A DNA stretch of 64,000 nt from Leifsonia sp. Leaf336 (lineage in GTDB: Bacteria > Actinomycetota > Actinomycetes > Actinomycetales > Microbacteriaceae): assembly GCF_001423695.1 (NCBI RefSeq), contig NZ_LMOZ01000003.1, forward strand, positions 1 through 64,000, in the 5' to 3' direction. The notes under the pieces are model-generated. The model worked only from the letters and a program-made list of their open reading frames with translations. It was not told the DNA's origin and searched no databases. Shown here one piece after another: positions 8,398-16,092 of the stretch. The translations under genes were made by a program, and so were the position numbers. Every line of letters starts with the position of its first letter. Position 1 is the first letter of the stretch.

Positions 8398-9210
8398 TCA
8401 CTTCCAGTGCGAGTAGTACGCCTGCACCAGCGGGTCGAGCTGCTCGAACAGGTCGGGGGCCGCCGCGAGCAGGAGGTCGGTGCCGGCCGGCGCCTCACCG
8501 AGGCCGCCCAGCCGGGCACCCGCCTCCTGCGCGATGAGCGCGCCCGCAGCGTGGTCCCAGGGGTTGAGCCCGCGTTCGTAGTACGCGTCGAGCCGTCCGC
8601 ACGCCACCGAGCAGAGATCGAGGGAGGCCGCGCCGATGCGCCGGATGTCGCGCACCTGCGGGATCAGCTCGGTGACGAAAGCCGCCTGCTTTCTGCGCTT
8701 CTCGGGGTCGTAGCCGAACCCCGTGCCGACGAGCGCCAGTGGGAGGTCCACCCCGGTGTTCGCCTGGATCGGCGCGCCGTTCAGGCGTGCGCCTGCACCG
8801 GCCGCCGCGGTGAACACCTCGCCCGTGGACGGGTTGACGACCGCGCCGGCGAGCGTGCGCCAGGTCGCGGGGTCGGGCTCGCCCTCCACCACCGCGACAC
8901 TGACGGCCCAGGCCGGGATGTCGTAGAAGTAGTTGACCGTGCCGTCGATCGGGTCGACCACCCAGGTCAGCCCGCTCGTCCCGTGCTCGGCACCGGACTC
9001 CTCGCCGAGGAAGCCGTCGCGCGGCCGTGCTGCGGCGAGCGCGCTGCGGATCAGATCCTCCGACTCGCGATCGGCGCGCGTCACGATGTCGGTGATCGTC
9101 GATTTGGAGGCCGCGACCTCGACCCCGTCGCGACGCCTCTGCAGAGCCAGCGCCGCGGCACGGCGGGCGACGGTGGCGGCGATCTCGAGCAGCTCGGTCG
9201 TGGAGGGCAT
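8398..9210 (-). CDS. Inositol monophosphatase family protein
   Basis: This ~270-residue Mg-dependent phosphatase of the IMPase/FBPase/CysQ superfamily carries the metal-binding motifs GEESG (around residue 70), [14 protein letters not shown] (around 90) and WDHAAG near the C-terminus. It dephosphorylates inositol-1-phosphate or a related sugar phosphate or nucleotide. Actinobacteria make inositol for mycothiol and phosphatidylinositol, so that role is plausible. I start it at the ATG 9210, after a GGGAGG site, rather than the upstream TTG at 9228. It lies next to tRNA-Tyr with a shared hairpin between them. Confidence 0.9.
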   Translation of the reverse strand: MPSTTELLEIAATVARRAAALALQRRRDGVEVAASKSTITDIVTRADRESEDLIRSALAAARPRDGFLGEESGAEHGTSGLTWVVDPIDGTVNYFYDIPAWAVSVAVVEGEPDPATWRTLAGAVVNPSTGEVFTAAAGAGARLNGAPIQANTGVDLPLALVGTGFGYDPEKRRKQAAFVTELIPQVRDIRRIGAASLDLCSVACGRLDAYYERGLNPWDHAAGALIAQEAGARLGGLGEAPAGTDLLLAAAPDLFEQLDPLVQAYYSHWK

Positions 9211-9254
9211 GCGACCAGCCTCCCACAAAGCCCGGGAGGCGCCCGCACACGCAG

Positions 9255-9281
9255 AAAGGGCCCGGATGATCCGGGCCCTTT
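9255..9281. terminator. Hairpin downstream of tRNA-Tyr
   Basis: AAAGGGCCCGG (9255-9265) pairs with CCGGGCCCTTT (9271-9281) over a short loop. On the minus strand TTTC follows. It ends the tRNA-Tyr transcript just upstream of the IMPase gene. Confidence 0.75.
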
Positions 9282-9291
9282 CGTCGGCTGG

Positions 9292-9373
9292 TGGCGAGTG
9301 AGGGATTCGAACCCCCGAAGGCTACGCCGGCTGATTTACAGTCAGATCCCTTTGGCCGCTTGGGTAACTCGCC
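9292..9373 (-). tRNA. tRNA-Tyr (GTA)
   Basis: This is an 82-nt class II tRNA on the reverse strand. The acceptor is GGCGAGT/ACTCGCC with discriminator A, the anticodon loop is CTGTAAA (anticodon GTA), there is a long variable arm (GCCGGCGTAGCC), and the T-arm contains GGGGG-TTCGAAT. Confidence 0.97.
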
Positions 9374-9549
9374 ATTCGCGCTTCCGACCACCAGTCAGCT
9401 GTCGACCGAAGGCGCCATGTAAGGATACTCGGCGCGCGCCGTGTCACGAAATCGGCCGATCGCAGCGCGCGGAGCCCTTCTGCCTGCCGCGAATTCGCAC
9501 ACGGCAGAACCACGCGACAAGCGGAGGCGCCCGGTCGCAGGATGGCGCC

Positions 9550-10113
9550 ATGACCACTCCTGACACCCTCTCCCCCGTGCAACGGCTCCTCGAGGAGCGC
9601 ATCGTCTTCCTCGGCACCGAGGTGAACGACGAGTCGGCCGGCGAGGTCTGCGCGCAGCTGCTGCTGCTCGACTCGATCGCCTCCGCCCGCGACATCTTCC
9701 TCTACATCAACTCGCCGGGCGGCTCCATCACCTCGGGGTTCGCCGTCTACGACACCATGAACTTCGTCCGCGCCGACGTTGCGACGGTCGCGCTGGGGTT
9801 CGCGGCCTCGATGGGCCAGTTCCTGCTCTCGTCGGGCGCCCCGGGCAAGCGGTACGCGCTCCCGAACTCGTCGATCGTCATGCACCAGCCCCATGGAGGC
9901 TTCGGAGGCACGAGCGCGGACATCCAGACCCAGGCCAAGCAGATCCTCCACTTCAAGCGGCGGATGGCCGAGCTGACCAGCGAGCAGACCGGCAAGCCGG
10001 TCGAGCAGATCATCGAGGACGGCGACCGCGACCGCTGGTTCACCGCCGACGAGGCGCGCGACTACGGCTTCGTCGACGAGGTCATCGGGTCGACGCGCGC
10101 CCTGGCGAGCTGA
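9550..10113 (+). CDS. clpP: ATP-dependent Clp protease proteolytic subunit
   Basis: This 187-residue ClpP has an intact triad: Ser87 (AASMGQ), His112 (MHQPHGG) and Asp161 (DRDRWF). The spacing of 25 and 49 residues matches the family. It forms the barrel protease that works with a Clp ATPase. It stands alone rather than in the usual clpP1P2 pair, so it is probably an accessory ClpP like ClpP3/ClpP4 of Streptomyces. It converges (11 bp) on a ClgR/PopR-like regulator gene, which supports a regulated, condition-specific role. A CAGGAT hexamer ends 6 nt before the ATG, so the mRNA may be leaderless. Confidence 0.95.
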   Translation: MTTPDTLSPVQRLLEERIVFLGTEVNDESAGEVCAQLLLLDSIASARDIFLYINSPGGSITSGFAVYDTMNFVRADVATVALGFAASMGQFLLSSGAPGKRYALPNSSIVMHQPHGGFGGTSADIQTQAKQILHFKRRMAELTSEQTGKPVEQIIEDGDRDRWFTADEARDYGFVDEVIGSTRALAS

Positions 10114-10124
10114 GCGGGCCCGCG

Positions 10125-10460
10125 TCAGGCGGCCAGGAGGACCGCGTGCGGCACGGCCGAGACCTCGTGGTCCTCCGCGACGTCCACCGCCGACGCTGCG
10201 TGCACCCGATCCGGAATCAGGCTCAGCACCTCGATGCGGGCGAACTCCGCGACCACGTCCGACAGGAGCTCGCGCTCGGTCACGTCGAGCACGCGGCAGA
10301 GCGCCGCCAGGATCTCCGACGAGGCCTCCTTGCGGCCGCGCTCGATCTCCGAGAGGTACGGGACGCTGATGCGTGAACGCTCCGACAGCTCGCGCAATGT
10401 CGCACCGCGCTCGGTCCGCAGGCGGCGGAGCACCGAGCCGATCGCGTGCCGCATCAACAT
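10125..10460 (-). CDS. ClgR/PopR-like XRE-family regulator
   Basis: This 111-residue protein has an XRE helix-turn-helix at residues ~10-65. It carries the signature SVPYLSEIERGRKEASSEILAALCRVL, characteristic of ClgR and PopR, actinobacterial activators of clp protease genes. The C-terminal Ala/Val-rich tail ending in LLAA recalls the degradation tags seen in PopR/ClgR, which are themselves Clp substrates; this is an inference. It is convergent with clpP. A TAGGCT box ends 6 nt upstream of the ATG (10472-10467), suggesting leaderless transcription. Confidence 0.88.
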   Translation of the reverse strand: MLMRHAIGSVLRRLRTERGATLRELSERSRISVPYLSEIERGRKEASSEILAALCRVLDVTERELLSDVVAEFARIEVLSLIPDRVHAASAVDVAEDHEVSAVPHAVLLAA

Positions 10461-10606
10461 GCCTGAAGCCTAAGCCGACCCCGTCGCCGTGCACCCCGCC
10501 GGTTTCGGGATTCCGCCCACAGCAGAATGAGGGGCCGTCGCACCACTTCCGCGACACACCCCTCCTCCTTCCGTCGTTGTCGGTGGCTGGGCGCACAATC
10601 GTCGGC

Positions 10607-10750
10607 ATGAGGACACTGGAGATTTGCGAACGGTGCGATGGCACAGGGGCCGACCCCGCCCAGCACGGCGAAGAGGTCGACCTCTGCATCGAGTGCTACG
10701 GCGACGGCTGCCACGTGACCTATTTCGTCGAGCTGGAGAAGATCGCCTGA
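10607..10750 (+). CDS. 47-residue CxxCxG zinc-ribbon-like miniprotein
   Basis: The sequence holds two Cys pairs: CERCDGTG near the start and CIECYGDGC in the middle. The first is a DnaJ-type CxxCxGxG zinc-binding half. With four paired Cys it probably binds one zinc. It is too small for an enzyme; its partner is unknown. The ATG is preceded by CACAAT 7 nt upstream (possible leaderless start). The gene stands between the ClgR-like regulator, which is transcribed away from it, and yajQ. It is supported by the Cys pattern and start context only. Confidence 0.65.
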   Translation: MRTLEICERCDGTGADPAQHGEEVDLCIECYGDGCHVTYFVELEKIA

Positions 10751-10866
10751 CCGGAGGCGGCCGACGGACCCAGGCGCGACCCCGTGCTGTTGCGAGCCGC
10801 CCGTAGACTTGACTGCGTTCGGCGGCAGCTCAGCTCGCCGGAATCGCACGCGGGAAGGACAGTATC

Positions 10867-11355
10867 GTGGCAGACTCCTCGTTCGACGTCGTCAGCAAGG
10901 TCGACAAGATGGAGGCGGACAACGCCGTCAATCAGGCCCGCAAGGAGGTCGAGCAGCGCTACGACTTCAAGAACGTCGGCGCCTCGGTCGAGTGGAGCGG
11001 CGAGAAGGTGCTGCTCAAGGCCAACACCGAAGAGCGCGTGAAGGCCGTGCTCGAGGTGGTGGAGTCGAAGTTCATCAAGCGCGGCATCACGCTCAAGTCG
11101 CTCGACACCGGCAAGCCGTACCCGTCGGGCAAGGAGTTCCGCATCGAGGTCGGCCTCAAGAACGGCATCGAGCAGGACGCCGCCAAGAAGATCAACAAGC
11201 TCATCCGCGACGAGGCCCCCAAGAGCGTCAAGTCGCAGATCCAGGGCGACGAGCTGCGCGTCAGCTCGAAGAGCCGGGACGACCTCCAGGCGACGATGGC
11301 CCTGCTGAAGGGCGCCGACCTGGACGTGGCCCTCCAGTTCGTGAACTTCCGCTGA
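10867..11355 (+). CDS. yajQ: YajQ-family nucleotide/c-di-GMP-binding protein
   Basis: This 162-residue protein has the YajQ hallmarks: MADSSFDVVSKVD at the start, RYDFKN, LKSLDTGKPYPSGK, and the end DLQATMALLKGADLDVALQFVNFR. It folds as two ferredoxin-like domains. Some homologues bind cyclic di-GMP and act with a LysR regulator, while others bind nucleic acids; the role in actinobacteria is open. It starts at GTG 10867 after GGAAGGAC. Its 3' end overlaps by 95 bp the unusual 3' extension of the convergent hydrolase gene. Confidence 0.95.
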   Translation: MADSSFDVVSKVDKMEADNAVNQARKEVEQRYDFKNVGASVEWSGEKVLLKANTEERVKAVLEVVESKFIKRGITLKSLDTGKPYPSGKEFRIEVGLKNGIEQDAAKKINKLIRDEAPKSVKSQIQGDELRVSSKSRDDLQATMALLKGADLDVALQFVNFR

Positions 11356-12463
11356 GCGGAGGCTCCTCCCCGAGCGGGCCTCGCCCTCCAAGCGGTCCGC
11401 GTCCACCCAGCGGGCCTCGCCCGGCCAGCGGGCCCCGTCCGGCGGCCGGGCGGCTCGCACTGAGCGCGCCGCGCAGCCAGCGCACGACCTCCCGGTAGGC
11501 GGCCTCGCGCGCCTGCTCTCGCGACAGGAAGACGTCGTGCAGCGCCCCGTCGATACGGGCGACGGTCACCGTCGGCGCGAGCCTCAGCGCGCGCACGGCG
11601 ATGTCCTGCACGAGGAGCACGACGTCCGAGTTGAGCATGTCGTCGGTCCAGTACGGCAGCAGCGTCGAGCGGGCCGAGAGCAGGGTGAGCACGGGCGCGT
11701 CGATCGCGAGCCCTGTCGCCACCCGCGCGTGGCCGGCGAGCACGGCGGTGAGCCATGCGGGGTGCACGGGGAAGCCGCGCACCGGCCGCCAGGTCAGGTC
11801 GTAGTCCCACTCTCCGTCGAGCGTGCGTGACACCGAGCGCGTGTAGAAGCCGAGGTCGACGTTCGGCATCGCCGCCTTCGGGTCGAGCCGCGCGTGGAGG
11901 TCGACGAACGGGCTGATCATGGCGCGGCCGGCCGAGTGGGCCTGGAACTCGAGCCACGGACTGTTCAGGACGAGGGCGGCAGCCCGGCCCGGGTGGCGGT
12001 CGGCCCACAGGCTCAGGGTCAGCCCTCCGGTGGAGTGGCCCATCAGGATCAGGCGGCGGTGCGGCGCGCGACGCGGATGCTCGTGCTCCCCGTGGCCCAT
12101 GGCCTCAAGCGCCGCCTCGATGTCTTCGTCGTAGGTGTCGAGCGAGTCCACGAACCCCGGGGTCTGGCCGGGCCGCAGGCTGCGCCCGTACTTACGCAGG
12201 TCGAGCGCGAAGAACCGCGCGCCCTGCTCGTGCCAGAAGCGCGCCAGTTCGGTCTGGAAGAAGTAGTCCGACCAGCCGTGCACGTACAGCACGTCGGTCT
12301 CCTCGGCGGGATGACCGGGCCGCAGGTCGGCCAGCCGCGGCCACGGCTCGAAGCGCACCAGCGTCGCGACGACGTCGCCCTCCCCATCGGGGGCGAGCGC
12401 CAGCGTCGCCTGTTGGAAGCCGGGCCCGAGGACATCCGGGCGCCACTCGACAGGGCTGCTCAT
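11261..12463 (-). CDS. Alpha/beta hydrolase with a repeat-derived C-terminal tail
   Basis: This is a 400-residue serine hydrolase, probably cytoplasmic. YVHGWSDYFFQ forms the oxyanion region, GHSTGGLT is the nucleophile elbow, and a C-terminal DGALHDVFLS supplies the His. It resembles lysophospholipase/monoacylglycerol-lipase-type enzymes. The ATG at 12463 is chosen because the core begins there. The last ~70 residues (four GRGPL[A/G] units, then Pro/Gly/Ser-rich sequence) are not part of the fold. They are encoded by four 18-bp repeats plus the antisense of the yajQ 3' end. That tail may be a recent stop-codon loss or non-functional. Confidence 0.85.
   Translation of the reverse strand: MSSPVEWRPDVLGPGFQQATLALAPDGEGDVVATLVRFEPWPRLADLRPGHPAEETDVLYVHGWSDYFFQTELARFWHEQGARFFALDLRKYGRSLRPGQTPGFVDSLDTYDEDIEAALEAMGHGEHEHPRRAPHRRLILMGHSTGGLTLSLWADRHPGRAAALVLNSPWLEFQAHSAGRAMISPFVDLHARLDPKAAMPNVDLGFYTRSVSRTLDGEWDYDLTWRPVRGFPVHPAWLTAVLAGHARVATGLAIDAPVLTLLSARSTLLPYWTDDMLNSDVVLLVQDIAVRALRLAPTVTVARIDGALHDVFLSREQAREAAYREVVRWLRGALSASRPAAGRGPLAGRGPLGGRGPLGGRGPLGEEPPLSGSSRTGGPRPGRRPSAGPSSPGGRPGSSS
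11373..11444. repeat. Four 18-bp tandem repeats
   Basis: Four units beginning AGCGG(G/T)CC lie at 11373-11390, 11391-11408, 11409-11426 and 11427-11444. Each differs at a few bases. Read on the minus strand they encode GRGPL[A/G] repeats in the hydrolase tail. Confidence 0.85.
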
Positions 12464-12501
12464 GGCACCAGCGTGCCAGAAGCGACCCCGCGACGGGAGG
12501 C

Positions 12502-13884
12502 CTACTCGGCCGCGCCGACCTCCACGGCGGTGGCGTTCGACACCCGGATCATCTCGTCGCGCGGCACGACCTTGATGCGGGCACGGCCGCGCTCCGCGCC
12601 GAGGGTCTGCTCGTGCTCGTCGAGGTTGTGCCACCCATCCAGGTTCGTGTACTCCACACCGCGGTCGCGGAGCAATTTCTCCACGGATTCCTCGGAGGGG
12701 TCAGCGGGGGACCACCAGTTGCCCTGATCGTTGATCACATGTTTGATCGTCTCCATGGCATCCGACTTGGTGTGACCGATGAGGCCGACCGGCCCCCGCT
12801 TGATCCACCCCGTCGCGTACACGCCGTACATCCGCTCGTTGTCGCCCTTGCGCAGCACCTGCCCCTCGTGGTTGGGGATGATGCCGTGCTTCTTGTCGAA
12901 CGGGATGCCGGGCAGCGGCGACCCGAAGTAGCCGACAGCACGGTAGATCGCCTGGATCTCCAGCTCGCGGATCTCGCCGGTGCCGCGCACCCCGCCCTCG
13001 CCGTCGGACTCTGTGCGCTCGTAGCGGATCGCGCGCACATCGCCGTTCTCGTCCGGCACGAGCTCCAGCGGCTTGGCGTAGAAGTGCAGGTGCAGGCGAC
13101 GGGAGGCCGACCCGACCTCGCGCTGGCGCCACTGCTGCAGCACGCGGTCGATCACCATGACCTGCTTGTTGCTCGTGATCGCAGTCTTCGCCTGCTCGTC
13201 GTAGTCGAAGTCCTCGTCGTAGAGGATCATGTCGACGTCGCGCAGCTCGCCGAGCTCGCGCAGCTCCAGCGGCGTGAACTTCACCTGCGCCGGGCCGCGC
13301 CGGCCGAAGACGTGCACGTCGGTGACGGGCGAGTTCTTGAGGATCTCGTAGACGTTGTCCGGGATCTCCGTCGGCAGGAGGTCGTCGGCGTGCTTCGCGA
13401 GGATGCGCGAGACGTCGAGGGCCACGTTTCCGTTGCCGATGACGGCGACCGACTTCGCCTCCAACGGCCAGGTGCGGGGCACGTCGGGATGGCCGTCGAA
13501 CCAGCTGACGAAGTCGGCGGCGCCGTAGGAGCCGCCGAGGTCGACGCCGGGGATGTCGAGGTCGGCGTCGTGCACCGCCCCGGTGGCGAAGATGACCGCG
13601 TTGTAGTGCTGCTTGAGGTCGTCGAGCGTGATGTCGACCCCGTAGGTCACGTTGCCGAAGATGCGGATGTCACCGCGGTCGAGCACCTCGCGCAGGGCCG
13701 TGATGATGCCCTTGATGCGTGGGTGGTCGGGGGCGACGCCGTAGCGCACGAGCCCGTACGGAGCCGGCAGCGACTCGAACAGGTCGATCGAGACGTCGAA
13801 GCCGCGCTCGGCCTTGAGCAGGATGTCGGCGGCGTAGATCCCGGCCGGGCCGGCACCGACGATCGCCAGTCGCAGTTTGGTCAT
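12502..13884 (-). CDS. fprA: Ferredoxin-NADP+ reductase, FprA-like
   Basis: This 460-residue flavoprotein moves electrons between NADPH and ferredoxin. The FAD-binding GAGPAGIYAAD is at residues 9-19, PYGLVRYGVAPDHP binds the flavin region, and the NADP-binding GNGNVALDVSR is near residue 172. RRGPAQVKFTPLELREL and GWIKRGPVGLIGHTKSDA complete the adrenodoxin-reductase-type pattern of mycobacterial FprA. It is the third gene of a MenG-polyprenyl synthase-FprA run on the minus strand, with an 18-nt gap to the synthase. Confidence 0.95.
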   Translation of the reverse strand: MTKLRLAIVGAGPAGIYAADILLKAERGFDVSIDLFESLPAPYGLVRYGVAPDHPRIKGIITALREVLDRGDIRIFGNVTYGVDITLDDLKQHYNAVIFATGAVHDADLDIPGVDLGGSYGAADFVSWFDGHPDVPRTWPLEAKSVAVIGNGNVALDVSRILAKHADDLLPTEIPDNVYEILKNSPVTDVHVFGRRGPAQVKFTPLELRELGELRDVDMILYDEDFDYDEQAKTAITSNKQVMVIDRVLQQWRQREVGSASRRLHLHFYAKPLELVPDENGDVRAIRYERTESDGEGGVRGTGEIRELEIQAIYRAVGYFGSPLPGIPFDKKHGIIPNHEGQVLRKGDNERMYGVYATGWIKRGPVGLIGHTKSDAMETIKHVINDQGNWWSPADPSEESVEKLLRDRGVEYTNLDGWHNLDEHEQTLGAERGRARIKVVPRDEMIRVSNATAVEVGAAE

Positions 13885-13902
13885 GCGTTGATTCCTTCTG
13901 GG

Positions 13903-14982
13903 TCAGCTCGAGCGTTCGACGATGGTGTCCGCGAACCGCACGAGCGCCTTCTTGACCGCGCCATCGGGCAGCGGCGCGAGCGCTTCGACGGCCTCCCGAG
14001 CCCAGCGGTGCGCCTCGTCGAGGGTCTGCGCGGTCACCTCGTGCTCGCGCAGGGCCGCGATCGCGGCGGTCGCCTCCGGGGTGATCTCGCCGTCCTCCGC
14101 GGTGCCGATGACGTCGCGCTCGAGTCGTTCGAGAAGGGCGCGCGCCTCGGGATCGGCGTCGGCCCGCTCGCGCAGGCGCAGCACGGGCAGGGTGGCCACG
14201 CCGGCCCGGAGGTCGTTGCCCGGGGTCTTGCCCGTCTCGGCGACCCCCATCGACGAGAGGTCGATGACGTCGTCGATCAGCTGGAACGCGACGCCGATCT
14301 TCTCACCGAAGGTGACGACGGGCTTCTCGTACGCGGCGTCGGCCTTCGAGAACACCACGCCCATCTGCGCGGCGACCGAGATGAGCGAGCCGGTCTTGTC
14401 CTCGAGCACGCGGATGTAGTGGGCGACCGGGTCTTCGCCGTCCTGCGGCCCGATGGTCTCGTGGAGCTGGCCGAGGCACAGCCGTTCGAACGTGTCGGCC
14501 TGCAGCTGGATGGCGCGCTCGCCCAGTGCGGAGACCAGCTTGCTGGCTCGGGCGAACAGCAGGTCGCCGGTCAGCACTGCGACCGAGTTGCCCCAGACGA
14601 ACTGAGCGGTGGGGACCCCGCGGCGCATCTGCGAGTCGTCCATGACGTCGTCGTGGTAGAGCGAGGCGAGATGGGTGATCTCGACGGCCTGGGCCGCCTG
14701 CAGAACCTCCGGGGTGTTGCCCTCGCCGAGCTGTGCGGTGAGCAGGGTCAGCATCGGCCGGACGCGCTTGCCCCCCGCCTCGAGCAGATAGCGGGTGGTG
14801 ACGTCGGCCAGGTTGTCGGCGAACCGCATCTCGCGGTGCAGCGCCTCCTCGACCAGAGCGAGACCGTCGTCCACGGCCGTGGCGACCTGGCGGTCCTCAC
14901 CACGGACGAAGATCCGCTCGGTGAGGCCGAGCTGGCTGGTCAGCGACGCGGTGCGCCGCACAGCCGGAACGCTTCGTGGCAC
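13903..14982 (-). CDS. Polyprenyl (heptaprenyl/octaprenyl) diphosphate synthase
   Basis: This 359-residue trans-isoprenyl synthase makes the long prenyl chain of menaquinone. Both Asp-rich motifs are intact, DDVMD at 111-115 and DDVID at 237-241, with GKTPGNDL at 251-258 and AGGKRVRPML upstream. The start is the GTG at 14982. It overlaps the menG stop by one base (TAGTG) and follows a GAGGGGGAG ribosome site. The reading frame stays open further upstream only because it runs inside menG. Chain length cannot be fixed without modelling the residues before the first DDxxD. Confidence 0.95.
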   Translation of the reverse strand: MPRSVPAVRRTASLTSQLGLTERIFVRGEDRQVATAVDDGLALVEEALHREMRFADNLADVTTRYLLEAGGKRVRPMLTLLTAQLGEGNTPEVLQAAQAVEITHLASLYHDDVMDDSQMRRGVPTAQFVWGNSVAVLTGDLLFARASKLVSALGERAIQLQADTFERLCLGQLHETIGPQDGEDPVAHYIRVLEDKTGSLISVAAQMGVVFSKADAAYEKPVVTFGEKIGVAFQLIDDVIDLSSMGVAETGKTPGNDLRAGVATLPVLRLRERADADPEARALLERLERDVIGTAEDGEITPEATAAIAALREHEVTAQTLDEAHRWAREAVEALAPLPDGAVKKALVRFADTIVERSS

Positions 14983-15968
14983 TACTCCCCCTCGGATGGG
15001 ATGGCGGACGATGAGTCTTCGGAGGCGCCGGTGCCGGCGGATTGCGGCGCGGCAGGGGGCTTTTCCGCTGTTGACTTCGCGGGCTTTCCTGCGGTCGACT
15101 TCGTTGCGGCGGGCTTCGCCGCGGGCTTTGCGGCTGTCGGCTTCGCCGAGGGCTTTCCAGCGGTGGACTTCGTCGCGGCAGGCCGTGCACCCGTCGCCGT
15201 CGCCGGCTTCCCGTCCGTCGATTTCGCCACGGCAGGCGCCTTGGCCGGGGCGGGCGCATGAACGGTCAGCGGCTTCCAGCCGCGATGCAGCGCGACGATC
15301 CCCGCGGTCAGGTTGCGCCAGGCCACGCGCTCGAAGCCGGCCTCCCGCATCCACGCGGCGAGCGCGGGCTGGCTCGGCCACGCCTCGATCGACTCCATGA
15401 GGTACTCGTACGCGGCCGGGTTGGAGCTCGCCAGGCGCGCGAGCAGCGGCATCCCGTAGCGCAGGTAGGCGCCGTAACCGGCGCGCACCGGCGCGAGCGG
15501 CGGCCGGGAGAACTCGCAGACGACCACGCGGCCGCCGGGCTTGGTGACCCGGTAGAACTCGGCGAGCGCTGCCCGCGGGTCGACGATGTTGCGGAGGCCG
15601 AACGAGATCGTGACCGCGTCGAACGTGTCGTCGTCGAACGGCAGGTCGGTCGCGTCGGCCTGCACGAAGCTGATGAACGGGTTCGCCGCCTGACGCTGCC
15701 TGCCGACTTCGATCATCCCGTGCGAGAAGTCGGCGGCCACGACGCTCGCGCCGTTGCGTGCCAGCGACGCGCTGGACGTTCCGGTGCCGGCCGCGACGTC
15801 GAGGATCTTCTCGCCGGCGCGCGGCGCGACGGCTCGCGTCGTCGCCACCCGCCAGAGCGTCGCGTTGCCCATCGAGAGGACGGTGTTGGTCCGGTCGTAG
15901 TGGGTCGACACCTCATCGAACATGGCGGCGACCTGGGCGGGCTGCTTGCTGAGGTCGGCCTTACTCAC
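14982..15968 (-). CDS. menG: Demethylmenaquinone methyltransferase with a Lys/Ala/Pro tail
   Basis: Residues 1-236 are a complete UbiE/MenG SAM-dependent C-methyltransferase (LDVAAGTGTSS at 56-66, ADATDLPFDDDTFD near 104, ISFGLRN at 121). It performs the last menaquinone step. Residues 237-328 are an extra low-complexity tail of about 90 residues, rich in Lys, Ala and Pro. It holds four imperfect KST-x-GKP units and ends in an acidic/Ser stretch. The tail resembles histone-H1-like disordered regions and could bind membrane lipid or nucleic acid. It starts at GTG 15968, with TAAGCT ending 6 nt upstream (probable leaderless start). menF is divergent. Confidence 0.95.
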   Translation of the reverse strand: MSKADLSKQPAQVAAMFDEVSTHYDRTNTVLSMGNATLWRVATTRAVAPRAGEKILDVAAGTGTSSASLARNGASVVAADFSHGMIEVGRQRQAANPFISFVQADATDLPFDDDTFDAVTISFGLRNIVDPRAALAEFYRVTKPGGRVVVCEFSRPPLAPVRAGYGAYLRYGMPLLARLASSNPAAYEYLMESIEAWPSQPALAAWMREAGFERVAWRNLTAGIVALHRGWKPLTVHAPAPAKAPAVAKSTDGKPATATGARPAATKSTAGKPSAKPTAAKPAAKPAATKSTAGKPAKSTAEKPPAAPQSAGTGASEDSSSAIPSEGE

Positions 15969-16092
15969 CCCACCAGCTTAGGCTGCGGCGTGATGCGCTG
16001 CATTCCACGCACGCGCGCACTACACCGATCACGGAGTCGATGTCCAGCGCGCACGCATCCGGCGCTCAGCCCGCCGGGCGTAGGCTGGTCCG

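Noticed and set aside
8407-9549. Open frame extending upstream of clpP
   Set aside because: It covers the IMPase gene antisense and a tRNA. The ClpP fold starts at the ATG 9550.
11373-11444. CRISPR array
   Set aside because: The units are 18 bp, contiguous and without spacers, so they are tandem repeats. No other CRISPR-like array or cas gene is present.
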